From: SKNW01 sp050485865 | GTDB taxonomy: Bacteria; Gemmatimonadota; Gemmatimonadetes; Longimicrobiales; Gaopeijiaceae | NCBI GenBank assembly: GCA_050485865.1 | Contig: JBJHCE010000002.1 | Coordinates: 1 to 64,000, forward strand | Direction of reading: 5' to 3' | DNA length: 64,000 nucleotides | In this document: positions 25,390 to 34,009 of the stretch, piece by piece | Position numbering within the stretch: position 1 is the stretch's first letter | How the letters are laid out: the number at the start of each line of letters is the position of its first letter | Position numbers and translations under genes: made by a program | The notes under the pieces: model-generated | Seen by the model: only the letters and a program-made list of their open reading frames with translations | What the model was told of the DNA's origin: nothing | The model's database searches: none

Positions 25390-27008
25390 CAGCGCGGTCC
25401 GGCCTCGGCCACGTCGGCCGGCACCCGGTCCTCGTAGCGCCGGAAGTTCTCCCGGAACATTTCGGCGAGCCGGAGCGCTGCCCGGTCGTACGACTCGGGG
25501 TCGGCCCAGGTGGACCGGGGCGTCAGAATGCTTCCCGGCACCCCCGGAATCTCGGTGGGCACGTGGAGCCCGAAGATCGGGTCCTTCTGCGTCGCGACCG
25601 TGTCCAGGTCACCGGCGAGGGCGGCGCGGACCATGGCACGGGTGTGGGCGATCCTCATGCGGCTCCCCACCCCGTAGCCCCCACCGGACCACCCGGTGTT
25701 CACGAGCCAGACCCGGGATCCGTGCTCCTGGAGCTTCCGGCCGAGCATTTCGGCGTACTCCGCCGGGTGCCGGGGAAGGAAGGGAGCCCCGAAGCAGGCC
25801 GAGAAGGCCGCCTTGGGCTCGGTCACCCCGCGCTCCGTTCCGGCCACCTTGGCGGTGTACCCGGAAATGAAGTGGTACATGGCCTGCTGGTGGCTGAGCC
25901 TGGCGATGGGAGGGAGTACGCCGAAGGCATCGCAGGTCAGGAACACGATGTTCTCGGGATGCCCACCCCGCCCCGGAAGCACCGCGTTGGGGATGTAGTG
26001 GATCGGGTAGGAGGCCCGTGTGTTCTCGGTGATCGACCCGTCGTCGAAGGCGATCCTCCGCTCCCCCTCGGTGAGGACCACGTTCTCGAGGATCGTCCCG
26101 AACATCTGGGTGGCCCGGAAGATCTCGGGCTCGGCCTCGGGCGAGAGGTTGATCACCTTCGCGTAGCATCCCCCCTCGAAGTTGAAGATCCCGTCGGGCC
26201 CCCACCCGTGCTCGTCGTCTCCGATGAGCCCGCGCTCCGGGTCGGCGGAGAGGGTCGTCTTCCCGGTCCCGGAGAGTCCGAAGAAGAGGGCGACGTCGCC
26301 CTGCTCCCCCACGTTGGCCGAGCAGTGCATGGGGAGGAGCCCCTGGTCGGGGAGAAGGAAGTTCAGGACCGAGAAGATCGACTTCTTGATCTCGCCGGCG
26401 TAGTTCGTTCCGCCGATGAGCACCTCGCGGGCGCCGAAGTTCACGGCCACGAAGGTCCCGGACCGGGTCCCGTGCCGCGCCGGATCCGCCTGCATCCCGG
26501 GAGCATGAAGGACGGTGAAGCCCGGCTTCATCTCGTGGAGATCCTCCGCGGCAGGGCGGAGGAACATGTTGTAGGCAAAGAGGTTGTGCCACGCGTTCGG
26601 GGTAATGACCCGGACGTTGATCCCCGCCTCGGGGTCCTCCCCCGCCCGCGCATCGCGGACGAAGAGCTCCTGTCCGTTCAGGTGGTCGATCACGTCCTCG
26701 CGGAGGGCCCGGAAGTGCTCCGGGTCCATGGGCACGTTCACCGCCCCCCAGTCGACCCGCTCCTCCACCGAGGGGTCGCGCACCACGAACTTGTCGTTCG
26801 GGGATCGTCCGGTGTGCGGGGTCGTGAGCGCCGCGAACCCGCCCATGTGGGCCATGCGACCCTCTCCGCGTCGGAGCGCCTCCTCGTAGAGCTCGACGGG
26901 AGAGAGGTTCCAGTGCACCGGACCGGCAGGGTCCAGCCCGTGAATGTCGAGCCCGTGCCGGCTCGCCGGCGTACCGGCGCGAGGGGCGTCCTTCACCTGT
27001 TGCGACAT
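25389..27008 (-). CDS. pckA: Phosphoenolpyruvate carboxykinase (ATP)
   Basis: A 539-residue ATP-dependent PEP carboxykinase, converting oxaloacetate and ATP to PEP, CO2 and ADP in the first step of gluconeogenesis. The kinase-1a P-loop is FGLSGTGKTTLSAD (about residue 245), kinase-2 is LIGDDEHGWG, and the substrate-binding region includes TPHTGRSPNDKF. VLIGGTNYAGEIKKS is the PEPCK signature around the Mn2+ site. Start ATG at 27008 gives MSQQVKDAP. maeB lies upstream on the same strand with 139 bp between. Confidence 0.97.
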   Translation of the reverse strand: MSQQVKDAPRAGTPASRHGLDIHGLDPAGPVHWNLSPVELYEEALRRGEGRMAHMGGFAALTTPHTGRSPNDKFVVRDPSVEERVDWGAVNVPMDPEHFRALREDVIDHLNGQELFVRDARAGEDPEAGINVRVITPNAWHNLFAYNMFLRPAAEDLHEMKPGFTVLHAPGMQADPARHGTRSGTFVAVNFGAREVLIGGTNYAGEIKKSIFSVLNFLLPDQGLLPMHCSANVGEQGDVALFFGLSGTGKTTLSADPERGLIGDDEHGWGPDGIFNFEGGCYAKVINLSPEAEPEIFRATQMFGTILENVVLTEGERRIAFDDGSITENTRASYPIHYIPNAVLPGRGGHPENIVFLTCDAFGVLPPIARLSHQQAMYHFISGYTAKVAGTERGVTEPKAAFSACFGAPFLPRHPAEYAEMLGRKLQEHGSRVWLVNTGWSGGGYGVGSRMRIAHTRAMVRAALAGDLDTVATQKDPIFGLHVPTEIPGVPGSILTPRSTWADPESYDRAALRLAEMFRENFRRYEDRVPADVAEAGPR

Positions 27009-27147
27009 CTGATCGGTGTCCTCGAAGTCGAGTGGGGATGCTTTGCTGGGCGCCACGTGCCGCGACGCGGGTTTCCCGGGACTCGGGGGCCGCCCCTTCG
27101 GCGGACCCGGGCCCCGGGATCGGATGGTCAGACCGTTAAGTTTGGGG

Positions 27148-29403
27148 CTAATGCCGCTGCGCGTCCACCGAGGCGACGGTGACGAGGTTCACGATGTCCT
27201 GGGTCGTGGATCCCCGCTGGAGGACGTGGACCGGGCGCGCCATGCCGAGGAGCACCGGACCGATGACCTCGGCGCCGCCCAGCTGCGACAGGAGCTTGTA
27301 CGAAATGTTGGCCGAGGCAAGGTTCGGGAAGACCAGCACGTTCGCCGGTTCCCGCAGGTCACTGAAGGGGTAGCTCCCCTGCAGGAGATCGGCATTCACC
27401 GCCGTGTCCGCCTGCATTTCCCCGTCCACCGCCAGTTCCGGCGCCAGCACCTTCACCTGCTCCACCGCTCGCCGGACCTTCGTGGACGCCGGGTGCCGCG
27501 CGGATCCGAAGTTCGAGAACGAGAGCATGGCGATCCGGGGCACGATCCCCAGGTCCTGGACGAAGCGGGCGGAGAGGAGCGCCACCTCGGCAAGCGTCTC
27601 GGCGGTGGGATCAATGTTGACGGTGGTGTCGGCGAAGAAGAGGGGGTCGCGGTTCCGGAGGGCCACCATGTAGAGTCCGGCTACCCGGGACACCCCCGGA
27701 GCCGTGCCCAGCACCTCGAGGGACGGCCGGAGGACCTCGGGGTAGTTCGACTCCACCCCGGCCACCAGGGCGTCGGCGTCGCCGCGACGCACCATCATCG
27801 CCCCGAAGTAGATGGGCTTGTACAGGTTCGACCGGGCTTCGGCGAGGGTCAGCCCCTTCCGCTTCCGGTGGTCGTGAAGCTCCTCGGCGTAGGCGTACCG
27901 GAGCTCGTCCTCGAGGGCCGGGTGGACGATCTCGACACCCTTCAGGTCCACCCCCAGCGCCTGGGCGCGGGGCTCGATCTTGTGCGGCTTCCCCACGAGG
28001 ACGGGGCGCGCGACCCCCTCCTCCACGATCTGGGCCGCGGCCCGGATGACGCGGTCGTTCTGGCCATCGGCGAGAACCACCCTCGGCGGGCTCCTGCGCG
28101 CCCGGTTCGTCAGGTGACGCATGACCTCCCGGCCGGGTCCGAGGGAAGCCATGAGACGGTCCCGGTACTCATCGAGGTCGATCTCGATGCGCGCGGCTCC
28201 CGTCTCCATTGCCGCCCGGGCCACGGCAGGGGCGACGTAGAAGAGCACGCGGGGATCGAAGGGCTTCGGAATGATGTACTCGGGGCCGAACTGGAACTTG
28301 GCGCCCGCGTACGCGCTGGCCACCGACTCCGGCGCCTCGCTCCGGGCAAGCTCCGCCAGGGCCCGGGTGGCCGCCATCATCATCTCGGCGTTGATCTCGG
28401 TGGCGCGGACGTCGAGCGCCCCCCGGAAGAGGAAGGGGAACCCCAGGACGTTGTTCACCTGGTTCGGGTAATCCGACCGCCCGGTGGCGATGATCGCATC
28501 CGAGCGTACCTCGAGGATCTCCTCGGGAAGGATCTCCGGGTCCGGATTCGCGAGGGCGAAGATCACCGGATCCCGGGCCATCCGTGCGATCTGCTCCTTC
28601 GACACGGCCCCCTTCCCCGACAGGCCGACGAAGACGTCGGCGCCCTCGATCACGTCATCCAGCGTGCGGTGGGGCGTCTCGTTGGCGAACCGCGCCTTGT
28701 AGGGGTTCATCCCCTTCGTGCGGCCGGCATGGATGACCCCCTCGCGGTCCACCTGGAAGATGTGCTCTCGCGGCACCCCCAGGCGCACCAGGTGCTCCCC
28801 TGTCGAGAGTGCCGAAGCCCCGGCACCCGTGAAGACCACGCGCACGCGGTCCAGCGGCTTCCCGACGAGCTCCAGCGCGTTCAGCAGTCCGGCGCCCGCG
28901 ATGATCGCGGTACCGTGCTGGTCGTCATGGAAGACCGGGATCCGGAGGGTGGCCTTCAGGCGCTCCTCGACGATGAAGCAGTCGGGAGACCGGATGTCTT
29001 CCAGGTTGATCCCTCCCACCGTCGGTTCGAGGAGCTGGCAGAACCGGATCACGTCTTCGGGGTCCTCGCTCGCCACTTCGAGATCGAACACGTCGATCCC
29101 GGCGAAGCGCTTGAAGAGCACGCCCTTCCCCTCCATGACCGGCTTCGACGCAAGGGCGCCGATGTTCCCGAGGCCGAGGACCGCCGTGCCGTTCGAGACC
29201 ACGGCGACGAGGTTTCCCCTTGCCGTGTAGCGGAACGCCTCGTCGGGATTGCGCTCGATCTCGAGGCAGGGCTCGGCAACACCCGGGGAATAAGCCAGGG
29301 ATAGCTCGCTCTGCGTGGCAACCGGTTTCGTCGGCACGACCTCGATCTTTCCGGGTCGACCTTCGGAATGGTAGTCCAGGGCGGCCTGTCGGCGACGGCT
29401 CAT
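27148..29403 (-). CDS. maeB: NADP-type malic enzyme with C-terminal phosphotransacetylase-like domain
   Basis: A 751-residue MaeB-type malic enzyme, decarboxylating malate to pyruvate. The malic domain (residues 1 to about 160) includes YSPGVAEPCLEI and the catalytic region GNLVAVVSNGTAVLGLGNIG; the NAD(P) domain has VVFTGAGASALS and VFVGLSGKGAVSKEQ. From about residue 430 a phosphate-acetyltransferase-like domain follows (VVLADGQNDRVIRAA, DALVAGVESNYPEVLRP), which is regulatory rather than catalytic in studied homologues. Start ATG at 29403. With pckA downstream it links the C4 and C3 pools. Confidence 0.96.
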   Translation of the reverse strand: MSRRRQAALDYHSEGRPGKIEVVPTKPVATQSELSLAYSPGVAEPCLEIERNPDEAFRYTARGNLVAVVSNGTAVLGLGNIGALASKPVMEGKGVLFKRFAGIDVFDLEVASEDPEDVIRFCQLLEPTVGGINLEDIRSPDCFIVEERLKATLRIPVFHDDQHGTAIIAGAGLLNALELVGKPLDRVRVVFTGAGASALSTGEHLVRLGVPREHIFQVDREGVIHAGRTKGMNPYKARFANETPHRTLDDVIEGADVFVGLSGKGAVSKEQIARMARDPVIFALANPDPEILPEEILEVRSDAIIATGRSDYPNQVNNVLGFPFLFRGALDVRATEINAEMMMAATRALAELARSEAPESVASAYAGAKFQFGPEYIIPKPFDPRVLFYVAPAVARAAMETGAARIEIDLDEYRDRLMASLGPGREVMRHLTNRARRSPPRVVLADGQNDRVIRAAAQIVEEGVARPVLVGKPHKIEPRAQALGVDLKGVEIVHPALEDELRYAYAEELHDHRKRKGLTLAEARSNLYKPIYFGAMMVRRGDADALVAGVESNYPEVLRPSLEVLGTAPGVSRVAGLYMVALRNRDPLFFADTTVNIDPTAETLAEVALLSARFVQDLGIVPRIAMLSFSNFGSARHPASTKVRRAVEQVKVLAPELAVDGEMQADTAVNADLLQGSYPFSDLREPANVLVFPNLASANISYKLLSQLGGAEVIGPVLLGMARPVHVLQRGSTTQDIVNLVTVASVDAQRH

Positions 29404-29533
29404 CGGCCCTCGGGAATGGGTGCGCGAAGGGGGGAGGGTGCTTCGGGAGAAGGAGGTAGGGTATTTTCGTGGAAGGGGAGTGTCAATCGAGCCCCCCAGG
29501 TCCGACCACCCTCGTTGAGCACTGACCCGTCGA

Positions 29534-31399
29534 ATGCTCCCGTGCCGCACCAACCACCGAACCCCGGAAGCACCCGGGCGCCGCCGGGCCGGATCGCGTT
29601 CGTCGCCGCTCTTCCTGGTACCGATCGTCCTGGCCCTTCTGGCCCCGCGGTCCGCGGTGGCCCAGGACTGCCCGGACGGACGGGTCTCCCGGATCTTCAT
29701 CGACAACCACTCGGTCTTCGATCCCGCCTCGATTCCGGATGACCGTCGCATCCGCTGGGCCTACCGTCTCGCCAACCGGATTCATGTCCGGACGCGCCCG
29801 GGGTTCATCGAGGACGAGATGCTCCTCCGGACCGGCGACTGCTACGACCCGGCACTGGCGCGCGAGAGCGCCCGGATTCTCCGGGAGTTCCGGTTCATCG
29901 CCTCGGCCGATGCCTACTCGGTCCGTCAGCCCGACGGTTCCCGCCACCTCCTGGTCGAGACCCGCGACGAATGGACCACGAAGCTCGCTGGCGACGTGGA
30001 GTTCGACGGACGCCCGAAGCTTCGTGGCGCCTCGATCACCGAAGAGAACTTCCTCGGCCGAGGGGTCCTGGTGGCCGCGTTCTACCTGGAGCGGGAGGAG
30101 CGCCGCGACGTGGGAGGGCGCCTCGAGGTCCCGGGGGTCCGGGGCTCGAACTGGGACCTGGGCCTGTCGGGCGCGCGCACCCGGGTGGGCCCCGCCTGGT
30201 CCCAGGAGATCATTCACCCGTTTGTCGGGGAGGTGGGGACCTTTGCCCTGAGGCAGCGCGTGGCCTTCCGCCGTGACCTGCATACCTGGACCCTTCCCCC
30301 GGGGGAGGCCTGGACACACCTCGTCGCCCCTGTCGAGGGAGGTCGGCTCGAGGTGGCCTCGGCGCGGCGATTCGGGGAGCCCGGGCGGTACGCCATGGTG
30401 GGGGCAGGTGCGTCGCGGGAGTGGATCCGGTCCGGGTCCCTCCCCGAGGTCGAGGGCGTCCGCAACGGCGATTTCAGCGACCGCACGCCGGTGCCGGACT
30501 CGATTTCCGCCCCCCTGGCCGGCCAGCTCGCCCACCGCGATGTCCTTCGCCTGAGTCTCCTCGCCGGGGCGCGCCGCCTTCGTTACGAGGAACGTCGGGG
30601 GCTCGACGCCCTGGCGGGGGTGCAGGACGTTCCGGTCGGAACGGAGGTCCTCCTCTCGGTGGGGCCGTCCGTGCGCATCGGAGGTCGGCGTGGGACCGAG
30701 GTTCCGAACCCGCAACACGACTTCTTCGTCCGGACCGACCTCTTTGGCGGGTTCGCCTCGGGTCCATGGGTCGGGCACATGCACCTTTCGGTCGAGGCCC
30801 GCAGGCTCCTCGGCGAACCCGCGACCGGGCCCGCCGGCTCCCGCGACGTGCTGGCCGAAGGCCACGCCTTCCTCTACCGGCAGCTCACGGCGCCCGTCCC
30901 CCAGACGCTGGTGCTTCGGGGTGCATTCCAGGGGGGATGGCGAACGGATCTTCCGTTCCAGCTCACCCTCGGGGGGCCGGACGGGATCCGCGGGGACCCG
31001 GACACCGCGTTTCCCGGTGCCCGACGGGGGATCGTCACCCTCGAGAACCGGATCCCCTTCCGATCGCCCGCCCCGGACCTGGTGGACACCGGACTCACCC
31101 TCTTCACCGACGTGGGTCGAATGCTCCCCGGGGATGCACCCTGGGGGGTGGATTCAGGGCTCCGCGGGGCCGTGGGTGCGGGCCTCCGGCTCGGGTTTCC
31201 CGCCGGGAGTTCGGCAGTGGTCCGGATCGACCTCGCCTTCCCGGTGGGCCCGGGAGCGGGAGGCCCGCAGCTCCGGATCCAGGCCCGGGAGTGGATCGGG
31301 TTCATCGACGCGTTCGAGCACATGCCGCTCGGACGCGCCCGACGGAGCGGGGTGCGGGCCCAGTTCCCCGGGGTGAACCGGAATCCCGCATCCCGGTAA
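29534..31399 (+). CDS. Omp85/BamA-family-like outer-membrane protein
   Basis: A 621-residue protein with a long signal peptide (PLFLVPIVLALLAPRSAVAQ). Residues about 50-155 look like a single POTRA-type domain (LLRTGDCYDPALARESARIL, then VRQPDGSRHLLVETRDEWTT). The rest is a predicted barrel of beta strands, with the Omp85-like C-terminal block GLTLFTDVGRMLPGDAPWG and GAGLRLGFP. It differs from BamA in having one recognisable POTRA and no terminal aromatic residue. Likely role: protein or lipid insertion, or secretion, at the outer membrane. It is transcribed divergently from maeB. Confidence 0.75.
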   Translation: MLPCRTNHRTPEAPGRRRAGSRSSPLFLVPIVLALLAPRSAVAQDCPDGRVSRIFIDNHSVFDPASIPDDRRIRWAYRLANRIHVRTRPGFIEDEMLLRTGDCYDPALARESARILREFRFIASADAYSVRQPDGSRHLLVETRDEWTTKLAGDVEFDGRPKLRGASITEENFLGRGVLVAAFYLEREERRDVGGRLEVPGVRGSNWDLGLSGARTRVGPAWSQEIIHPFVGEVGTFALRQRVAFRRDLHTWTLPPGEAWTHLVAPVEGGRLEVASARRFGEPGRYAMVGAGASREWIRSGSLPEVEGVRNGDFSDRTPVPDSISAPLAGQLAHRDVLRLSLLAGARRLRYEERRGLDALAGVQDVPVGTEVLLSVGPSVRIGGRRGTEVPNPQHDFFVRTDLFGGFASGPWVGHMHLSVEARRLLGEPATGPAGSRDVLAEGHAFLYRQLTAPVPQTLVLRGAFQGGWRTDLPFQLTLGGPDGIRGDPDTAFPGARRGIVTLENRIPFRSPAPDLVDTGLTLFTDVGRMLPGDAPWGVDSGLRGAVGAGLRLGFPAGSSAVVRIDLAFPVGPGAGGPQLRIQAREWIGFIDAFEHMPLGRARRSGVRAQFPGVNRNPASR

Positions 31400-31413
31400 C
31401 GGCGTCGGATCCG

Positions 31414-32436
31414 ATGAGCCTGTTCTTCGCCACAGCCATCCTCTCCGTGGGGACCGACCTCGAGGTTCCAGGGCGCGTGGTCGCCCTCGCCGTGGCCGCG
31501 GCCCTGCATCTTCCGGCCGCGCTCCTTCTTCCCTGGCTCGACGCGCTTCTCCTCTCCGGCGACGCCCCGTCCGACGCGCGCCTGGGAGGCCTCGCGACCC
31601 CGGGGCCTGCCCTCCTCGGTGCCCTTCTCTGGGGCTGGAAGGCCACGGCTGGCCGTCACGCCCGGGTTTTCCATCCCATCGATCTCGTTCTCGGGGCCGC
31701 CGCCGTCGTGGTGGTACTCCTCCTCCCCCTCTCCCTGCTCCAGCAAGCCGACGCCTCCACCGGTCCCCTCCTCGGCGGACTCCTCGGGGCCGGCCTTGCC
31801 GCCTGGGTCGCGGCCGCACGGCTCGGGGTGGCCCTCCTTCCCCGTGACCGACCGCCGGTCCCCCGGGATGGGGCCGCCGAGCGTACGGGCGGTCCTTCCC
31901 GCGCCGGAGCGACAGCCCCCTTCGCCCTCTCGGCGATCCTCGTGGTCCTGGCGGCGCACGCCCCCGCATCCGCCGGGATCGCGGGCGCCGCGCTGGCTCT
32001 CGCCTTCGTGGTCCGGGGCCGCGGTGGGCCGGCGGTCCTCGGGGCGCACGCCCGGTTCGCTGCGCACGCGCTTCGGAGCCGGAAGGAAGCGGGAGCTTCC
32101 CCCGACGGAGACACTCCCCCCCGCTGGGTCCTCGAGGCGGTGGGGGAAGCGGACTCCCCGACGCCCCCGGCTGCCGTGCCCGGGATCCTCGCGACGCGCC
32201 TTCGGGGCGCGGCCCGGATCGGCTGGCTGGTCCTTCTGCCGGGCGGACCGGCCTTCGTGCACCGATCCCTGGCCCGGACCTGGGAGACGCGTCTGTCCGG
32301 GGCCCGGACGCTGGGTCGAACGTCGACCCCCCTGGCGACTCATCTCCACCTGGATCTGGACGGTGAACGGTTCGTGCTTCTCCTCGCGCATCCGGGAGGT
32401 GAAGGGGTGGCCTTTGACGGTGATGGGGGGTCTTGA
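31414..32436 (+). CDS. Membrane protein of unknown function
   Basis: A 340-residue protein with about five hydrophobic segments in the first 200 residues, for example ALAVAAALHLPAALLLPWLD and LGAAAVVVVLLLPLSLL. The C-terminal 120 residues are soluble and include ARIGWLVLLPGGPAFVHRSL. I do not recognise a family. It starts 14 bp after the Omp85-like gene on the same strand, so the two are probably an operon and may act at the envelope. The ribosome-binding site is weak, consistent with coupling to the upstream gene. Confidence 0.62.
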   Translation: MSLFFATAILSVGTDLEVPGRVVALAVAAALHLPAALLLPWLDALLLSGDAPSDARLGGLATPGPALLGALLWGWKATAGRHARVFHPIDLVLGAAAVVVVLLLPLSLLQQADASTGPLLGGLLGAGLAAWVAAARLGVALLPRDRPPVPRDGAAERTGGPSRAGATAPFALSAILVVLAAHAPASAGIAGAALALAFVVRGRGGPAVLGAHARFAAHALRSRKEAGASPDGDTPPRWVLEAVGEADSPTPPAAVPGILATRLRGAARIGWLVLLPGGPAFVHRSLARTWETRLSGARTLGRTSTPLATHLHLDLDGERFVLLLAHPGGEGVAFDGDGGS

Positions 32437-32580
32437 TACCTTTGAAGGTCATACGAATCCATCGAACCCGGGCCGTGCCGCCCGCACCCCACCGGGGTAA
32501 CTCCATGCCCCGGAACACCTTGCATTGCCCGCTCGCCCCGGCGACCTCCCCCTCTCCCTGAACGAGGCTGTGCGGAACGG

Positions 32581-33441
32581 ATGTTTTCGTCTTCCCGCGG
32601 ACTGGATTCCTTCGATCAGTACCTGCAGGACGTAGAGAAGTACCCCCTCATCCAGGATCCGGAAGAGGAGCGTGCCCTCGCCCGTCGTGCCCGTGCGGGT
32701 GACAAGGAAGCCGCCGAGCGCCTCGTGACGGCGAACCTGCGGTTCGTCATCTCGTACGTGAAGAAGTACCAGGGCCGGGGACTCGGCCTCGCGGAGCTCG
32801 TGTGCATCGGAAACGAGGGCCTCCTCAAGGCGGTCAAGAAGTTCGATCCCGACAAGGGGGTCAAGTTCATTTCCTACGCCGTCTGGTGGATCCGCCAGAC
32901 CGTGCTCCAGGCGCTCGCGGAGCAGACCCGGTCCGTCCGCATCCCGCTCAACCAGAACTCGAACCTGGCCCGCCTCGCCCGGACCGACACGGCGCTGACC
33001 CAGACCCTCGGTCGCTCGCCCACGGACCAGGAGATCGCCGAGGAGATGGACGAGCCGGTGGAGACCGTTCGGGCCCTCCGGCGCGTGGCGGCAAGCGAGC
33101 TCTCGCTCGACGCCCCCGTGGACCGGAGCGACCGCGACAGCGCCTCCTTCGGCGAGCGCTTCGCCGGGATCGAGAACGGCGACATCGAGGAGAACGTGGA
33201 AGCTTCGGCCCGGCGCGATTTCCTCGAGTCCATGTTCGAGAGCTACCTGACCGAACGGGAACGGAAGATCCTCTACCTGTACTACGGCCTGGACGACGGA
33301 GAGGAGCGGACCCTCGAGGAAATCGGCTCCCTTCTGGGCGTGACCCGCGAGCGCATCCGCCAGATCCGGAACCGCGCCTTCGAGAAGCTGCGCGAGAGCC
33401 CCCACGGGGAGTCGCTCTCGGCCTTCTGGAGCGCGAACTGA
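32581..33441 (+). CDS. RpoD-like RNA polymerase sigma factor (second paralogue)
   Basis: A 286-residue sigma-70 family factor with region 1.2 (SFDQYLQDVEKYPLIQDPEE), region 2 (KFISYAVWWIRQTVLQALAE), region 3, and region 4 (LEEIGSLLGVTRERIRQIRN). Region 1.1 is absent. It resembles the factor at 7212-8120 in architecture but differs clearly in sequence. A short AT-rich leader upstream (32431-32460, with an ACCTT/AAGGT inverted repeat) probably holds its promoter. A 12-bp hairpin ends the transcript. Its regulon is unknown. Confidence 0.93.
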   Translation: MFSSSRGLDSFDQYLQDVEKYPLIQDPEEERALARRARAGDKEAAERLVTANLRFVISYVKKYQGRGLGLAELVCIGNEGLLKAVKKFDPDKGVKFISYAVWWIRQTVLQALAEQTRSVRIPLNQNSNLARLARTDTALTQTLGRSPTDQEIAEEMDEPVETVRALRRVAASELSLDAPVDRSDRDSASFGERFAGIENGDIEENVEASARRDFLESMFESYLTERERKILYLYYGLDDGEERTLEEIGSLLGVTRERIRQIRNRAFEKLRESPHGESLSAFWSAN

Positions 33442-33462
33442 ACTGACGCCGCCGCCGGACAG

Positions 33463-33490
33463 CCGGGGTCCACGCGGACGTGGACCCCGG
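33463..33490. terminator. Hairpin terminator between convergent sigma factor and ssb
   Basis: A perfect 12-bp stem (33463-33474 with 33479-33490) and a four-base loop between two convergent genes. No clear U-tract on either side, so termination may be inefficient or bidirectional. Confidence 0.65.
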
Positions 33491-33497
33491 CCGCCGA

Positions 33498-33884
33498 TCA
33501 GGCCGCCACTTCCTCGGCGAAGGCCTCCTCGGAGTCTCCCGTTCCCTCCGCGTCCGCACGGCGCCCCGAGAGGAGAATGAGCTCCCGGGCGTGCACCTCC
33601 GCGGTGGGGATCGTGACCCCGTCGCGCTCGTAGCTGTCGTACTCGAGTCGACCCTCCACGTAGACCCGGTCCCCCTTCCGGACGTACTCCTCGGCGAAGG
33701 CGGCCATCCGGTTCCAGAGGGTGACCCGGTGCCAGGCGGTCCGCTCCTGGGGGTTCTCCCCGCCGGTGCGGTAGTTCGTGGCCACGGAAATGTGGGCGAC
33801 CTTCGTCCCGCCCTGGGTCTGGCGCACGTCGGGGTCCCGCCCCACGTGTCCCACCAGGACGATCCTGTTCACGGACCGGCTCAT
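33498..33884 (-). CDS. ssb: Single-stranded DNA-binding protein
   Basis: A 128-residue OB-fold SSB that coats single-stranded DNA in replication and repair. It begins MSRSVNRIVLVGHVGRDPDV and carries the typical TAWHRVTLWNRMAAFAEEYV and GDRVYVEGRLEYDSYERDG segments. The C-terminus is short and ends in EEAFAEEVAA, without the acidic DDIPF-type tip that normally recruits partner proteins. It follows polA by 125 bp on the same strand. It may be a secondary SSB paralogue, with the main ssb elsewhere. Confidence 0.94.
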   Translation of the reverse strand: MSRSVNRIVLVGHVGRDPDVRQTQGGTKVAHISVATNYRTGGENPQERTAWHRVTLWNRMAAFAEEYVRKGDRVYVEGRLEYDSYERDGVTIPTAEVHARELILLSGRRADAEGTGDSEEAFAEEVAA

Positions 33885-34009
33885 CGTTCCTCCTCGGGTT
33901 CTCGCGTTCGCCCTCCCCCGGGGCCCCATCCGGGCCCGAGCATTTCGGAGGGAGGCTTGGTGCGCGAACGATCGTCCCGGGGCGTGGGCGCCCCCATGGC
34001 GAACGGGGA

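Noticed and set aside
32437..32580. Standard -35/-10 promoter before the second sigma factor
   Set aside because: TTGATA and TACGAA-like boxes are present near 32432-32457 but the spacer is about 13 bases, too short to claim.
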